Source: Wuchereria bancrofti | Taxonomy: Eukaryota; Nematoda; Chromadorea; Rhabditida; Onchocercidae | NCBI GenBank assembly: GCA_005281725.1 | Contig: SSBO01000001.1 | Coordinates: 4,448,399 to 4,512,398, forward strand | Reading direction: 5' to 3' | DNA length: 64,000 nt | Part shown: in pieces, positions 25,124-36,500 of the stretch | Layout of the letters: each line of letters starts with the position of its first letter | Position numbering within the stretch: the first letter of the stretch is position 1 | Notes under the pieces: generated by a model | Seen by the model: only the letters and a program-made list of their open reading frames with translations | What the model was told of the DNA's origin: nothing | Database searches by the model: none | Made by a program: the position numbers and the translations under genes

Positions 25124-28100
25124 ATGGACGACTCAGACTTTGTAGAGAAATCGCTTAAATCGATCAGGTAACTATTATGAATATGGAAAAGAACAGACGA
25201 GCCTTATTAGTGACATCACTCTTTTTCTTTGAAGTTTCCTCAAAGTTTTTTAATATATGCATAAATGTACTAACTAAATTGTATTTTCTTGTAAATTTTG
25301 TTCCTTTAGTTTCATATTCGTCACAAAGGATTAGAAATATTGTGATCGGGAACAGGTAATATTCTCCGGAGTTGTGAAGGAGTGTGGGTAATGAGACATG
25401 ATTTGAGTAATACCTTTACCACAAGCCGGTTTTCAGAGAGCTAAAAGATAAGTCAGAAAGCGAAATTATTTCAAAGTCAATAATTAGAAGTGATTATCTG
25501 CTACCGGGCGGTGATAAAGACAAGTGCTTCGTGTGCAATAAGGCAAGTTGCATATCTCATATGACAAAAATGTTTTCTCAAATTAATTAGTTCATTTTTG
25601 CCTTTCGTTATTATGCATTCCATTGAATACATTTGTTTACCTCATTAATTGGTTCTGTTTACTATCCTAAACGATGTATACTCTCCGCTAGCCAGTTAAG
25701 CAATCGAAATTGAACAGCCTTTACTGCCATTTCTTTGAAAAATTATGGACAGGACAGAATACGTTTTAATGCTTTAAAGAAAAGCTTGACTTTAAGATAT
25801 TTAAAGGAATTAAAAAATTTGGATGAATTGCGCAAATCGTTACATATCAATCATTGTTTGGATCAGCAAGAAGCATGCAACAAATACGAAATAAAAAAAG
25901 AAGAGTGGAAGAAAGTAGTGGATTGTCCTATATGCGGTGAACCTTTACAGTCAGGACCAGTAAGTTTTTTGGAAGCAAAATATTCGTAAACTGCTAATGC
26001 TGAAAATTTTGTTATAATTAACTGCAAGTCTCGGCTGTTTACTGAATTCTTTGCTTTTATCTATATACTTTTATTTGAATTCGTTGTTTTTATTTGCGTC
26101 CTCAGTATCATTAGTGCCAACTATCACTAAATGAAAAATGATAACTTTTGAGTTGCTGAAATTCACCTCACACTAAAGTGGAGTACTAGGACATTGTAAA
26201 TTCATTTTACTTCTTTTGGAACAGAATTGAATTTACAATCCTAGTACTTCACCTCTCAAGAGAACAAAACTAATAAGATCATCTCACTTATAAATTATAA
26301 ATACAAGTATAAACTATGAAACAAGTTTTTTAGTTTCGTGCAGCACACGCTAAACGTTGTGGTAAAAAGCATCACGTAAATCCTAACAGTCTATTGTTGC
26401 TGTTAGATACACAGAATAAAGTTGCGGAAGCGAAAAAACGAAATGGTATTCCACATACAAAGTGCGAGTTTTTTTTTGGTCTTTTTAAAACTCATAAAAT
26501 AAATCAGATGTAAAAAGTTAAAAATTGCAAAAACTAGAGCAGTAAATTAGCTGGTAATTTTAAGGAGTGAATGTAAGCCTCCTTTAAAAGTCATATCTTC
26601 CGTATGTGTTTTAGGCTGAAGAAGCCAAGACTAGAAATAAAAAAGCGTCCTGTTCGATTAAGTGAGGAACCACATTCACTATTTGACGAGCAGATGAAGC
26701 TGGTGACAGCACTTTCTAAAAGCGTGTGCTCGAATGGAAGGTCCACTTTTCCAACGGATGTTTATCGTTTTAGGAGTATTTCTTTCTAACTTTGCTGTTA
26801 AGCCTTTTAATTTTGACATAATTTATTTGGAAAAGTTCTATATCGTCACTATTTTCCTATTTTATCTGGTGTAATCAATAAAAAGTAGTGTTTTCTCGTT
26901 TTCTCTAAAAAAAAGCTTTTGCTTCAAAAACATCTGTTCGAAATAGCTTTTTTGTTATAAAAAGCCGTATTGCAGCGAATTACACACTAAAACACATGTG
27001 ATACCACAGGATCTATCTAAAATGAAGTCCGAAAAACAACAACCTCGATCATTTGTGGAGCTTGAACCACGTGCATGCAAGTGTGAAGTGATTGAAAGAA
27101 TACAGGTTCCTTTAATTTTATGCATTTGGAAGCAAATTTTATGGAGTTTCTTTTGCAAACTTTTAAGGCATCATCTTGTTTTTCTTCAATGTGGTGTCTA
27201 TTTCTGTCTTGAAGCTTCCCTGTAGTCTGTTCTAGGATACATTTTATAGTGTTATGTCTCGTTTCTTTGGTACGGGATACATTTCACGATCAATTAATTG
27301 TAAAATTTGCTTCAACAATTTAACCTCGCTGTGTTATTTAACTCGTTAAAATTTCAGGAGAATTTTCTTAGAATTTTCCAAACTCGAGATGAAGATATAC
27401 GCATAATGTTGAAAAAAAATATTCAAAATACGGAAAAAGTTTTGAAAAATGCAGGAGTATGCGTGCGTAAAGTTAGTAATCATTTGATAAATGCACTGTG
27501 TGACAACTAACTGAATGACTTGCATCATTTCGTTTAGTTAATTGTTGTTCTCTTCAAATTTGAAATGATAATGTGCTTATCTTAATTTTTTGATCTTGAT
27601 GTAAGTTATGTTTCAACGGTAAGATCTAAGTTTTTTCTTGCAGTTTAATAGCTTGAAACAGCTGGCAGATGATTTAGCTAGCTTTAGTGAAAGCAACAGT
27701 GATGTCATTATTCTTTCACGTGAAAACGAAACTTTTTTGGCTTGCCGATTTATTATAGCTGCTCGAGCACCAACACTTTTACAGGTTCCTGTAATTTGTT
27801 GAAGTCGCTGTAATGTTTATTTTTTCTGAAACAAATTTTTTTATATGAAGATTAGTTGTTAGTGTTTGTTCGAAAACATATTTTATAGTATTAGAAATGA
27901 TAATGATTAGCACTACCAAAATTCGTAGTTTACTGTTTTTTTTTTTTTTTTTTGAAGTTGTTTGAGTTTGCTAGTCAGACGATAGTCATAGTAAATAGTA
28001 AAAAAAAAAATAGTAAATGTCAAAGCGAAGATTGGAATTCATATACTTTAATCCGTACATTTTTATAAGTTCACTAAAAATTTTCCAGCACTTGAATTCG

Positions 28101-30684
28101 GATGGTTCTTTGAAGTTGAGAGAATATTCAGGAGCAGCAATCAGGTAATGATATTTTTATGTGCTTTTGGTAATTTAGCTTCTGGTTCGATATGTAATTA
28201 TTTATAGAATATGGTTCTGGAGACGTAGTTTTGAACAAATTTTTATTCTCAGATTATAATATTGTACATTTCTAACATATCACAGTTTTGTATTTTTTGC
28301 TGGTTAATGTTTCTAAAGTTTATTAAAAAGAATTATTCCGCACGTTTTTCAGAGTGTTAACTTTTTGACTTTCAGGTCTTATATGACTTTTTTAACTTCG
28401 GCTTCAGTAATTTGGACTGAAAATGAGCGCGAAGAAGTGCATTCTATGGCTGTAAAATATGGGCCGAAGGGTTTAGCAGCACTTTGCAAAACTGCGAAAT
28501 TGAGAACAAGCTCCAATAAAGAAACTGTGGAACATTATCCAGAAACAGATGTTAATATGAATTGTGACGATTTGGAAGAAGCTTCAAACAAGGAAAAAAT
28601 TGAAGAAATCAAAGGAAGACAGGATTCAGATGCAAAACGTAAAGTCTATGATGACGGGATGGAAGAAACGAAGGAAGCAGATTTGGATGATCCATCAATT
28701 ATCTTTGTTGAAGAAGTTGAGCGGAGCTCAGAAAATTTGGCTAAACCATCATCATCAGAATTCCTAAATAGCAACGGTAATAAATTCATTATTGGAAGTT
28801 CTGACTTACTTGGTTACTCGGTACTTAATTGTAGGAAGTCGTCGATGAACGAGAAGTGTGTATTTTCAGAGAAGGGAATTGTCAAACTTTCTAAACCAAA
28901 TAATTCTTTATTGGTAAATACTGTTGACAGTGATGCTGTTCTTTCTTCCTCTTCTCTTATTCCTTATGCTTCAATAAATCTAAATGCCATGGGTCATTTG
29001 AATGACTCCATCGAAAGCTTGTTAAAGAAACCTTCACCAATCGAACCACCGTCGCTACTCGATGAAGAATTTCCATCTCCAGCTGCTTGTTCGAGGCAGA
29101 CAGTAACCGACAATTTGTCAGATAATTTATCACCGGAAAAGCTCCTCATCTTACCTCCTTCTGCTCCTAAATCTGAAAAAACGCGGAAATCTTTGATAAA
29201 AACGAAAAGTAAGCCAGAATTTTCATTTATTCCAAAAAAGTCCTCTCCTTTATTGTCATCATTACCATTTCTCGATCGATCTTCCGTTTCTCAGAAAAAT
29301 GTTTCTTCATCACCTGAAAAGAAAAGAATACGAATAGAAAAAACTCCAATACCAAAAGCTTCAATAGGTCGTCTCATACGGCGCTTAGAAGAACAAGATT
29401 CGGACGTAAAGATCCTGAAAACAAAAAATGTTACTCCAATACCGGTCTATGATTCGATGGATGATAAGGAATTGAAGGTTTTTTTTTTTCACCCTTCTAA
29501 TTTTTGAGCTCATATCATTTCGTGCAGATCATTGTTTGCTATATTCTTTCTGAAAAGACCGAATATGTATTCTTTAAAGAATGCGGCCTTATTCATTTTT
29601 TTTTTGTCTGTAGAGTAAAGAAATTGATTTGAAGCTTTCAAAAGCATTGTAGGCTAAATTAATCTAAGTTTTAAGCTTTATTCAAAAACACCTTCATCCT
29701 CATATTTTGCAGGCAGAATTGGCAAAGTTTGGTATAAGGCCAATGGGTAAGAAACGAGCTGTTGTGCTCCTTAAGAAAATTTATGAGGAAACACATCCAG
29801 GTCTCCCCGCATTCATTTAGTCGCATTCGTAATTGATGACTTTTAATTTATTTAATAAAAGATGTCATATTATAAGTTCGAGAAGATCTATAGTGTTCAT
29901 AAATTCCAATTTTTCTAGTTCTCATTCGAGAACTCTAGTCAGAGAATGAAAGTTGTCTTGTTGCGCTACTTGCTCTATTCATCTGATATTTGCAGTGTTA
30001 GAGAGCACACCATTGTCAAGGAAAAGCAAAATAATATTAAATAGCGATAAGGTAGAACCTTCTAGTGATGAAGATTGCGATGTAGACAAGACATTGAACG
30101 CAAGTTTGGATGAATGTGACATTATGGAAGAATCTTGTATGAATGATGAGCAGTCTGCAGTTCTCCCCAAAGTAAGGATTAGTGCTTTTATGTTTCTGGA
30201 TATTTTATAATAGTTTATCCGTTAGATGGTAACAAAGTAGAGAGGATTAAGTGAAATAATTCTTAATTTTTGTGAACAAAAATTTTAGATAAAGAGAACA
30301 ATTAAGTAATGGTTTATTTACAGTTTTCAAAATTACGCGAATTAATTTGCTTGCAGGATTTGGAAGGTATGCAGAACGTTCTGCTTAACTGGCTACGCAA
30401 AGAAGAAAATTCAAGCTTATATAACCATCTACTTAGCCTAAACGTGATTTCTTTTGTAAGTTCATCTAATTGTACCCTTTAATCGAATGATTATTATTAT
30501 TATTTGATTTGTGGAGATATTTTTTTTCTTGCAGGAGGAGTTTGCGAACCGTTTAGCTCATGCCGATTCGACTGTGTCACAGATTCCGAAGAAGGCACTT
30601 TTAGAAATACTAGATCGTTTGCATGTTACTTTTCGGTTGCCGATGGATGGATGGGATCGGAAAAGGAGGCCGACTAAACGATGA
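25124..30684 (+). CDS. slx-4: SLX4 structure-specific endonuclease scaffold
   Basis: Fourteen exons give 896 residues plus stop: 25124-25167, 25437-25546, 25718-25959, 26334-26461, 26615-26740, 26976-27105, 27358-27456, 27644-27784, 28089-28144, 28376-29477, 29713-29800, 29996-30171, 30357-30455, 30535-30684. The start is the ATG in MDDSDFVEKSLKSI, whose phase-2 donor fits exon 2. Seen: CFVC near residue 45; a UBZ4-type zinc finger CPIC...HAKRC near 124-141 split by an intron; FDEQMKLVTALSKS near 200, like the XPF-binding segment; a BTB domain about 294-372 (NSDVIILSREN...CRFIIAARAPTLL); a long acidic and Ser-rich exon; a SAP-like helix pair about 725-755 (AELAKFGIRPMGKKRAVVLL); and the C-terminal SLX1-binding domain about 815-896 (LLNWLRKEE...IPKKALLEILDRLHVTF). 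Family role: holds SLX1, XPF-ERCC1 and MUS81 for Holliday-junction and crosslink processing in the nucleus (HIM-18 in C. elegans). Confidence 0.93.
26178..26252. repeat. imperfect inverted repeat in slx-4 intron
   Basis: Arms 26178-26203 and 26228-26252 pair at 24 of 25 positions with a 2-nt bulge (AC); loop of about 24 nt. Core ACTAGGAC / GTACTAGGAT with the shared end ATTGTAAATTCA. It lies in the intron 25960-26333. It could be a small foldback element or a stable intron hairpin; no target-site duplication is evident. Confidence 0.85.
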
Positions 30685-30886
30685 TTTTCATTGTTTATTA
30701 GAAAAATATAATGTGATTTTAAAATAGAAGTGTAGTCGATTAGTAGTCAAAAGAAAAGCGGGGTTTTATTGTTTATTATTTTGAAAATAGATTTTTTTAA
30801 ACTTTTGCTTCATGATTTCCTTAGATCGTGTTCGACCAATGAATTAAAAAAAATTGATTCGTCGTCATTGTGATCTCTTTTTTGTA

Positions 30887-31108
30887 CTAACTTTCAAACT
30901 TACCATATTTCGGCGTATTTAACGTCCAGTCAAATTGTGATATGTTTCTTTTTATGCAAAGTTTTGTTTCTTTTACTTTAGTTCGAAGAAAAAATCTGTT
31001 GCGGTTTTTTGATGTTTGTTGGTTAGCCCTTGACCTTTGATTATTATCCTTGTTTTTTTGCATATTCATTTTATACCAGCGCTGTAAAGCCTTGCGAGAT
31101 TTCTGCAT
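30887..31108 (-). CDS. possible single-exon gene, very basic 73-residue protein
   Basis: On the minus strand an ATG (31108-31106) opens 73 codons. The product is rich in Lys, Arg, Asn and Gln (start MQKSRKALQRWYKMNMQ, end FDWTLNTPKYGKFES), like small nucleolar or ribosome-associated proteins, but I recognise no family. Support: an ATTATTTTAG acceptor lies 5 nt before the ATG, where a nematode spliced-leader site would be; two AATAAA motifs on the minus strand at about 30765-30777 lie 110-120 nt after the stop. It would be tail-to-tail with slx-4 with about 200 bp between stops. A GGTAAG near the end could instead be a donor for a longer gene. Could also be chance. Confidence 0.4.
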   Translation of the reverse strand: MQKSRKALQRWYKMNMQKNKDNNQRSRANQQTSKNRNRFFLRTKVKETKLCIKRNISQFDWTLNTPKYGKFES

Positions 31109-31123
31109 GATCGCTAAAATAAT
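31109..31123 (-). promoter_or_regulatory. candidate spliced-leader trans-splice acceptor
   Basis: Minus strand ATTATTTTAG followed by CGATC and the ATG of the 73-codon ORF. No matching upstream donor was found, so trans-splicing is the simpler reading if the ORF is real. Confidence 0.35.
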
Positions 31124-33512
31124 CCAAAATCCTAGTTATTGCACAACTTGAAGTTTATAAGTCAATTTGCGAGGTGAACCAAAACGAAAAAAACATTAAT
31201 TTGTTCGCAATTTATAATTGTTATTGTTTCTGCAGATCATTTTTATAACTCACCAAGGTCGTTATGTTCAACTTTTAAATAGAATTTGAAGAAATTGAAA
31301 ATATTGTAAACAGACATATGGAAAATAATCTATGCTGAAGACGTAAATATCGCTCTTTCTTAGTCACGATTTAAGGTAAAGGAAAAATAAGATGTCATGG
31401 GACTATTTCCAGATATCGTAGTTTGTGTTTTATGTTTTCAGTAATATAGATGTAAAGCCCATGTACCGGCAGTAATTTACAAAGTTGGAAATATATCAGA
31501 AAGCTGGGAATGGCTGAGTCTTGGATCATTCTTTAACAGTTAGAAATCTGCCGACTATATGTTTGTCACATTAGATCAATAAATGGACAAACGTGATATG
31601 ATCAGTAGAGTTGCTGTGATACTTGAAGCTTGGTATACGTTGTAGCTGTAAGTTTATCAACTACTAGACGACAAAAGATGAATAGTCTTTTCGCTCAATA
31701 TCATTAAATAAAAAAAGCTGCTTATCTGCTGATTGACAATTCGTCTTTATGAACGTAAAGTACGGAAGACCTCTAAACCTACAGAAATATGTGTAACTGT
31801 CAGAATAACGCTTTTATTAGTCCCGGTTATTGCAACTTATAGAAGTTGATTCTACTGAAATCCACGAATGTGTCATCGTGATTTTACTTGTTGTTCATAC
31901 CGTAACCGACTTTTAGAAATAAATTTGAGAATTGAGGAAAGCAGTACTTTCAAGCAAAGTTTACACTTTATTTTGCACCAACAAGAATTCTGCAGCATGT
32001 AGTGCGCTCATATATACATCTGTATGTATGTGTGTGTGTGTGTGTGTGTATATGTATGTGTATGCTAACATAAAGCAATGCGTTTGCTTAAAACTCGAAA
32101 GATTGAGCATCAAGAAGTTTCAGCTTACCACAAGACCACCTCCTGAGACAGACTTATCCTGCAGTAATACTGGCAAGCTAATCGAAATTCAGTAGCTAAC
32201 TAACTGGTTAGAGTTACATCGACACATCTTCTGTTCTTACTCCAACTCTCCTCTTGCTAGACTTTTCACTTTCTGCTTTTAGATCCTTCATCATCTGTTC
32301 CTGGACTCTTCATTATTCGGTCAGTTCACTTCCAATTATTTTTCCAACGTTCTAGTGCACAATTTTCAAATATTTCAATCTAAATTTTACCAATTTGGTT
32401 TTGTAGCACTACCAGAAACATCTTTTTTAAATTTCAAGAGCTGGTCTAATATCTACTAAAAATACAGTTTGAATAACTTTTATGCCTTCCATCAGGCGCA
32501 GTTATTAACTTCCAGTTGCTTTAGTCTATATTGAGAAAGATTGAACATATCTTTTTCAATTTTTCGTCTATTAATAATACTTTTTTTTTTCAATTCCATC
32601 CTTAATTCTATGTTGAATGCATTTCCGCCTCATTATCTATTGGTATGCTAAAATGTTGCCAAACTTTTCTCAGCATTATATTACAAACACTGCATAGAAA
32701 GAAGTTGGTTTTTGCTGATTCAAGCCTGATTCAAATGCAGAATTTCATATTGTATAGTATCCACTGAATTAATTGCGACATCAAATTATGCTATTCATTT
32801 CTGAATTTTTTTAACTGACAACAATTCGTAATTTTGCACTAAAAACTGCTTAATTTATATTCCTCCTTTTCATTTCCTTCAATGTATTATTGCGCAGCAG
32901 GTGAATAGACTGAAATTGTATCTAACAGCGTTATAAATCTTACGTTATAATTTCCTCTCATAATGTTTTATATTTTAATTTGGGTATTGGACTGGAATAA
33001 ATTTTGTGTGGAAAATGCTAGGCAAAGAGGGTAATCAATAAATGCGGTAATAAGAAAATAAAAAGTTTTTGCTATGGTATCTTTTCAGTGATGAAATGAA
33101 TCTGCCAGTTAATTTCCTTCTTATACTTAAATATTGCATATCTATGGAAGTTTGCAGGAATTTTTAGAAGTTTCTAAAATTCTTAACCTAAAATTAAATG
33201 AAAAATGTGCATTTTCCTTCTGAAGTTTGATTTGTAAATTTTCTTCAGGACATTTAATCATTTTCAAATATGAATTTATCTATGCAAAAGACTTTCAGTA
33301 CTGCTTATTATTGTAACAAGGGTTTTATTACCCAAAAAAAGTGGAAATTGATTTTGCTCTTTTGTTAAATGTTACTGATAAGTTTGTACTGCAAATTCTC
33401 TCAAAAATTTCTTCCATTTTCAGTTCTGATTTGATTTCGGGTGTCACATATTACATCAAAATATTTTTGATAGTTTTTATTGTGACATTTTCTGAGATTA
33501 CATTTGTTTTTT
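31124..33512. other. intergenic region upstream of unc-68
   Basis: About 2.4 kb with no supported exon on either strand; short ORFs have no signature. It should contain the unc-68 promoter and 5' UTR. I see no clear TATA box or known muscle enhancer that I would stand behind. A TG microsatellite is at 32022-32064. Confidence 0.5.
32022..32064. repeat. (TG)n microsatellite
   Basis: Alternating TG with flanking GTAT units (TGTATGTATG ... TATGTATGTGTATG), about 1.5 kb upstream of the unc-68 start. Confidence 0.9.
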
Positions 33513-33520
33513 AGATTTAG
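33506..33520 (+). promoter_or_regulatory. unc-68: splice acceptor in the unc-68 5' leader
   Basis: TTTTTTAG and a second ATTTAG seven bases later lie 34-41 nt before the unc-68 ATG. In a nematode this would be either the spliced-leader addition site or the end of a 5' UTR intron; the sequence alone does not decide. Confidence 0.45.
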
Positions 33521-33553
33521 TTCAAGTTTGCCAGTTAATAAAGAGGGACGAAA

Positions 33554-36500
33554 ATGACAGATAAAGAAGGAACAGGTGATGGAGAACAGGATGACATCTC
33601 GTTTTTGCGGACGGTATTATTTCTGGGTACTTGCTGAAAAGTGAATGAAATTTCAATAATTTATAGTTTTTCTATTAATTCATATTTCTCCGTTAATGAG
33701 TTGTTAATAAGAAGTCTACGTCTAAGTGAATTTACAGGGAGATATCGTTGCAATGACATGTATGGCATCAGCTAGTCGTGAAGGTGTTCTCGGTTCCGAA
33801 AGAGTTTGTCTCTGCACCGAAGGCTTTGGCAATCGGATGTGTTCATTGGAAAACGTTTCGGATAAGGTATGACAGACCTTTAAAATTGAAAATATAACTT
33901 TTGAAATGTTATTTTAATAAGCAAGAAATTTTCCAGTAAAATATTTCATGTGTTTTCAAATCGATAATTTAGGATCTTCCAGCAGATATATCTATGTGCA
34001 TGCTGTATATCGATAATGCGTTATCGGTACGAGCGCTTCAGGAAATGATGAGTAATGATAAAGAACTGGTAAACTTTTGCTTATATCAGATTTTGTTTTT
34101 TAATTTTTAATTCCCAGTTTAGTCACAATTTAATAAACTAACTAATATGTAGATTTAAGGTAACTCATTTAGTAATAAACATAAAAGAATGCAGTTTTGC
34201 TTTGAGTGAAATTTTCAATGGTACTGAGATTGTATCTGAGAAAATTTTGTCCCATGTTTCTTTTCTTATCGATGAATTAAAGTCTATTTCAGAGAGGAGC
34301 AGGTAGTGGTGGAGGTCACAAAACTCTGTTATATGGTCATGCAGTACAACTCAAACATGTACAAAGTGAAATGGTTGGTTTAATATGTGAAATTCATTGC
34401 TAATTAATTGTCAGTCCATCACAAAGTCTTTCGTTTTCTGAAATAATTTGAACTTGATCTCATACTAATTATGATTCATAGATCATAGTAGATGGAACCT
34501 CCATCACTAAAAAACAATATTAATCTCTAAGTAGACTAAATAAACTTTTGCTACGTCTTAAAATGCTTCCAGGATTTCCACGCAACAAGCTAACTGTAGT
34601 ACCCAATTTTTTTAGATTAAAGTATGGATTGAAGAGCAGGAAGTAATTAATGTGTTTACTATAGATATCTCATTCGGTCTCTTATCATTTTTACCATATA
34701 TCCAATATGTTATATTCTTATTTACAATAAATGCAAAATCGCGCTTTACATTTTGGTATTTATAATCGATAATTTTTTTCTTACTTGTAGATAAATTGCT
34801 AATGTTTCCAACACGACCTGAAAGCTCACAATTTGTTTTCTCTATAGTTAATTTATTGCAATTGACGTTAAAAATGACTTTGCATAAAAATATCTACCTT
34901 CCTATTAGAATTATAATAATGACGGTAAGTCCTGACCTGATTTCATTTAAAACATACTTATGCTAATTGATACTAATCTAAATTAGCCGAATTTCAAAAA
35001 TTACAAAATCATTCCATGAGCAGTATTATTTGCGACGTCTTACAATAAATTTGATATAATACTTGGTCACATTATAGAAATTACATTAAGTGGTTTATAA
35101 TAGTCAACAACTTGTCCTATGCATGATCATTTCATTTTTTGAAGAGAGAAGAGAGATTAATAGTGATTAAAATGATATGTTTTAAAATTTTTCCAATTGC
35201 GGTTACAGTATCTGGCTTGCCTGTCATCATGCTCATCGAACGACAAGTTAGCGTTTGACGTTGGCGTGCAAGAAAATAATGAAGGTAAGAAATAGAAGAC
35301 ATTTTAGAATAGAATTATTAATAAGACAACCTTTCAGGAAACAACCTGTCTTTCAAATAATGTTAAGTAAAATATGATTTGGTGTTGCTTAGGTGAAGCA
35401 TGCTGGTGGACGATTCATCCTGCTTCCAAACAACGATCAGAAGGGGAAAAAGTTCGTGTGGGTGATGATGTTATTTTAGTTTCTGTTGCGACCGAACGAT
35501 ATCTGGTTTGTTTGTTGAATTTACTGTGAAGAAAGTGCTACATCAAATTATGTGAGAGATTTTTGAAAATGTTTTGATGAATAAGCCGAGTAGTTGCAGA
35601 GACTGAAACCGATTAGAAGGAAACATTAGAATGAAGTGCGATGGGGTAGTTTTAGAATAAAAACCGAGAAAATAATAGCCATTATTACTTTGGAAATTTC
35701 ATGTGAAGATACGTTTGATTTCTTCATAAAGTTTGAGTGCTTCCTCAGTTCCCTTAGCTGGTAATATAACACTGTCAACGTAAAGGTTTTTTCGAATCTC
35801 TAAGGCAGTTTCGCTCCCATAAGTTTCTAAATGGTAGTTGAGTGTGACTGCAAGTAAAAAGGGGATGATATCACCCCGAACGAAATTCTTTGGAAATGAT
35901 AACATATTGTGTTACCTGATATATTTTGTAAATTATTTGGACATTCGCGAGACTTATTTCGAGTTTCACGATATCTCTGTTGAGCAAAAGTATTTGAAAT
36001 ACATGGCTAAAACAGTGGTGACTTAATAAAATCTTCTCAGATGTTTGATCCAAAGGGATTACATTACTGATTTGCAGCACATGACACATAGCAAAGGATT
36101 CATGGTAATTGCGTCATTTCATCAAACACTTTGGAATATCACTTCTGTGAGTTCAGGAAGCGTACGAATACGAAATATGGGTTTGTTTTCATTCAATTCT
36201 CTAAAGCTTCTTATAAACTTCCAATAACTTTCTAGAAATAAATTTCCATTTAAAGAGGACAAAAATTTTTCTAATTCAACTTGTTATTTCAGGAGCACTT
36301 TTTGGGAATGATGTCTTACGATTTTTTCATGGTAACGACGAAGTTTTGACGATACCCGAAAATTGGAGCGAACACCCGCAGCAGAAGTAAATATTTAAAT
36401 CTCACTAATACAATCCTTTTGCAACATTCAGTAAAATTAGTTAAGATTGCACTACGGACTGCAATTTTTCGCTTCAGTATGGCAATTTACGAGGGTGGAG

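Noticed and set aside
25543..25691. GC-AG intron in slx-4 (AAG|GCAAGT to CCGCTAG)
   Set aside because: It looks like a classic GC donor and keeps CFVCNK in phase, but the following exon then meets a TAA after ACG TTT. The GTTGCA donor at 25547 with the acceptor ending 25717 keeps the long open frame.
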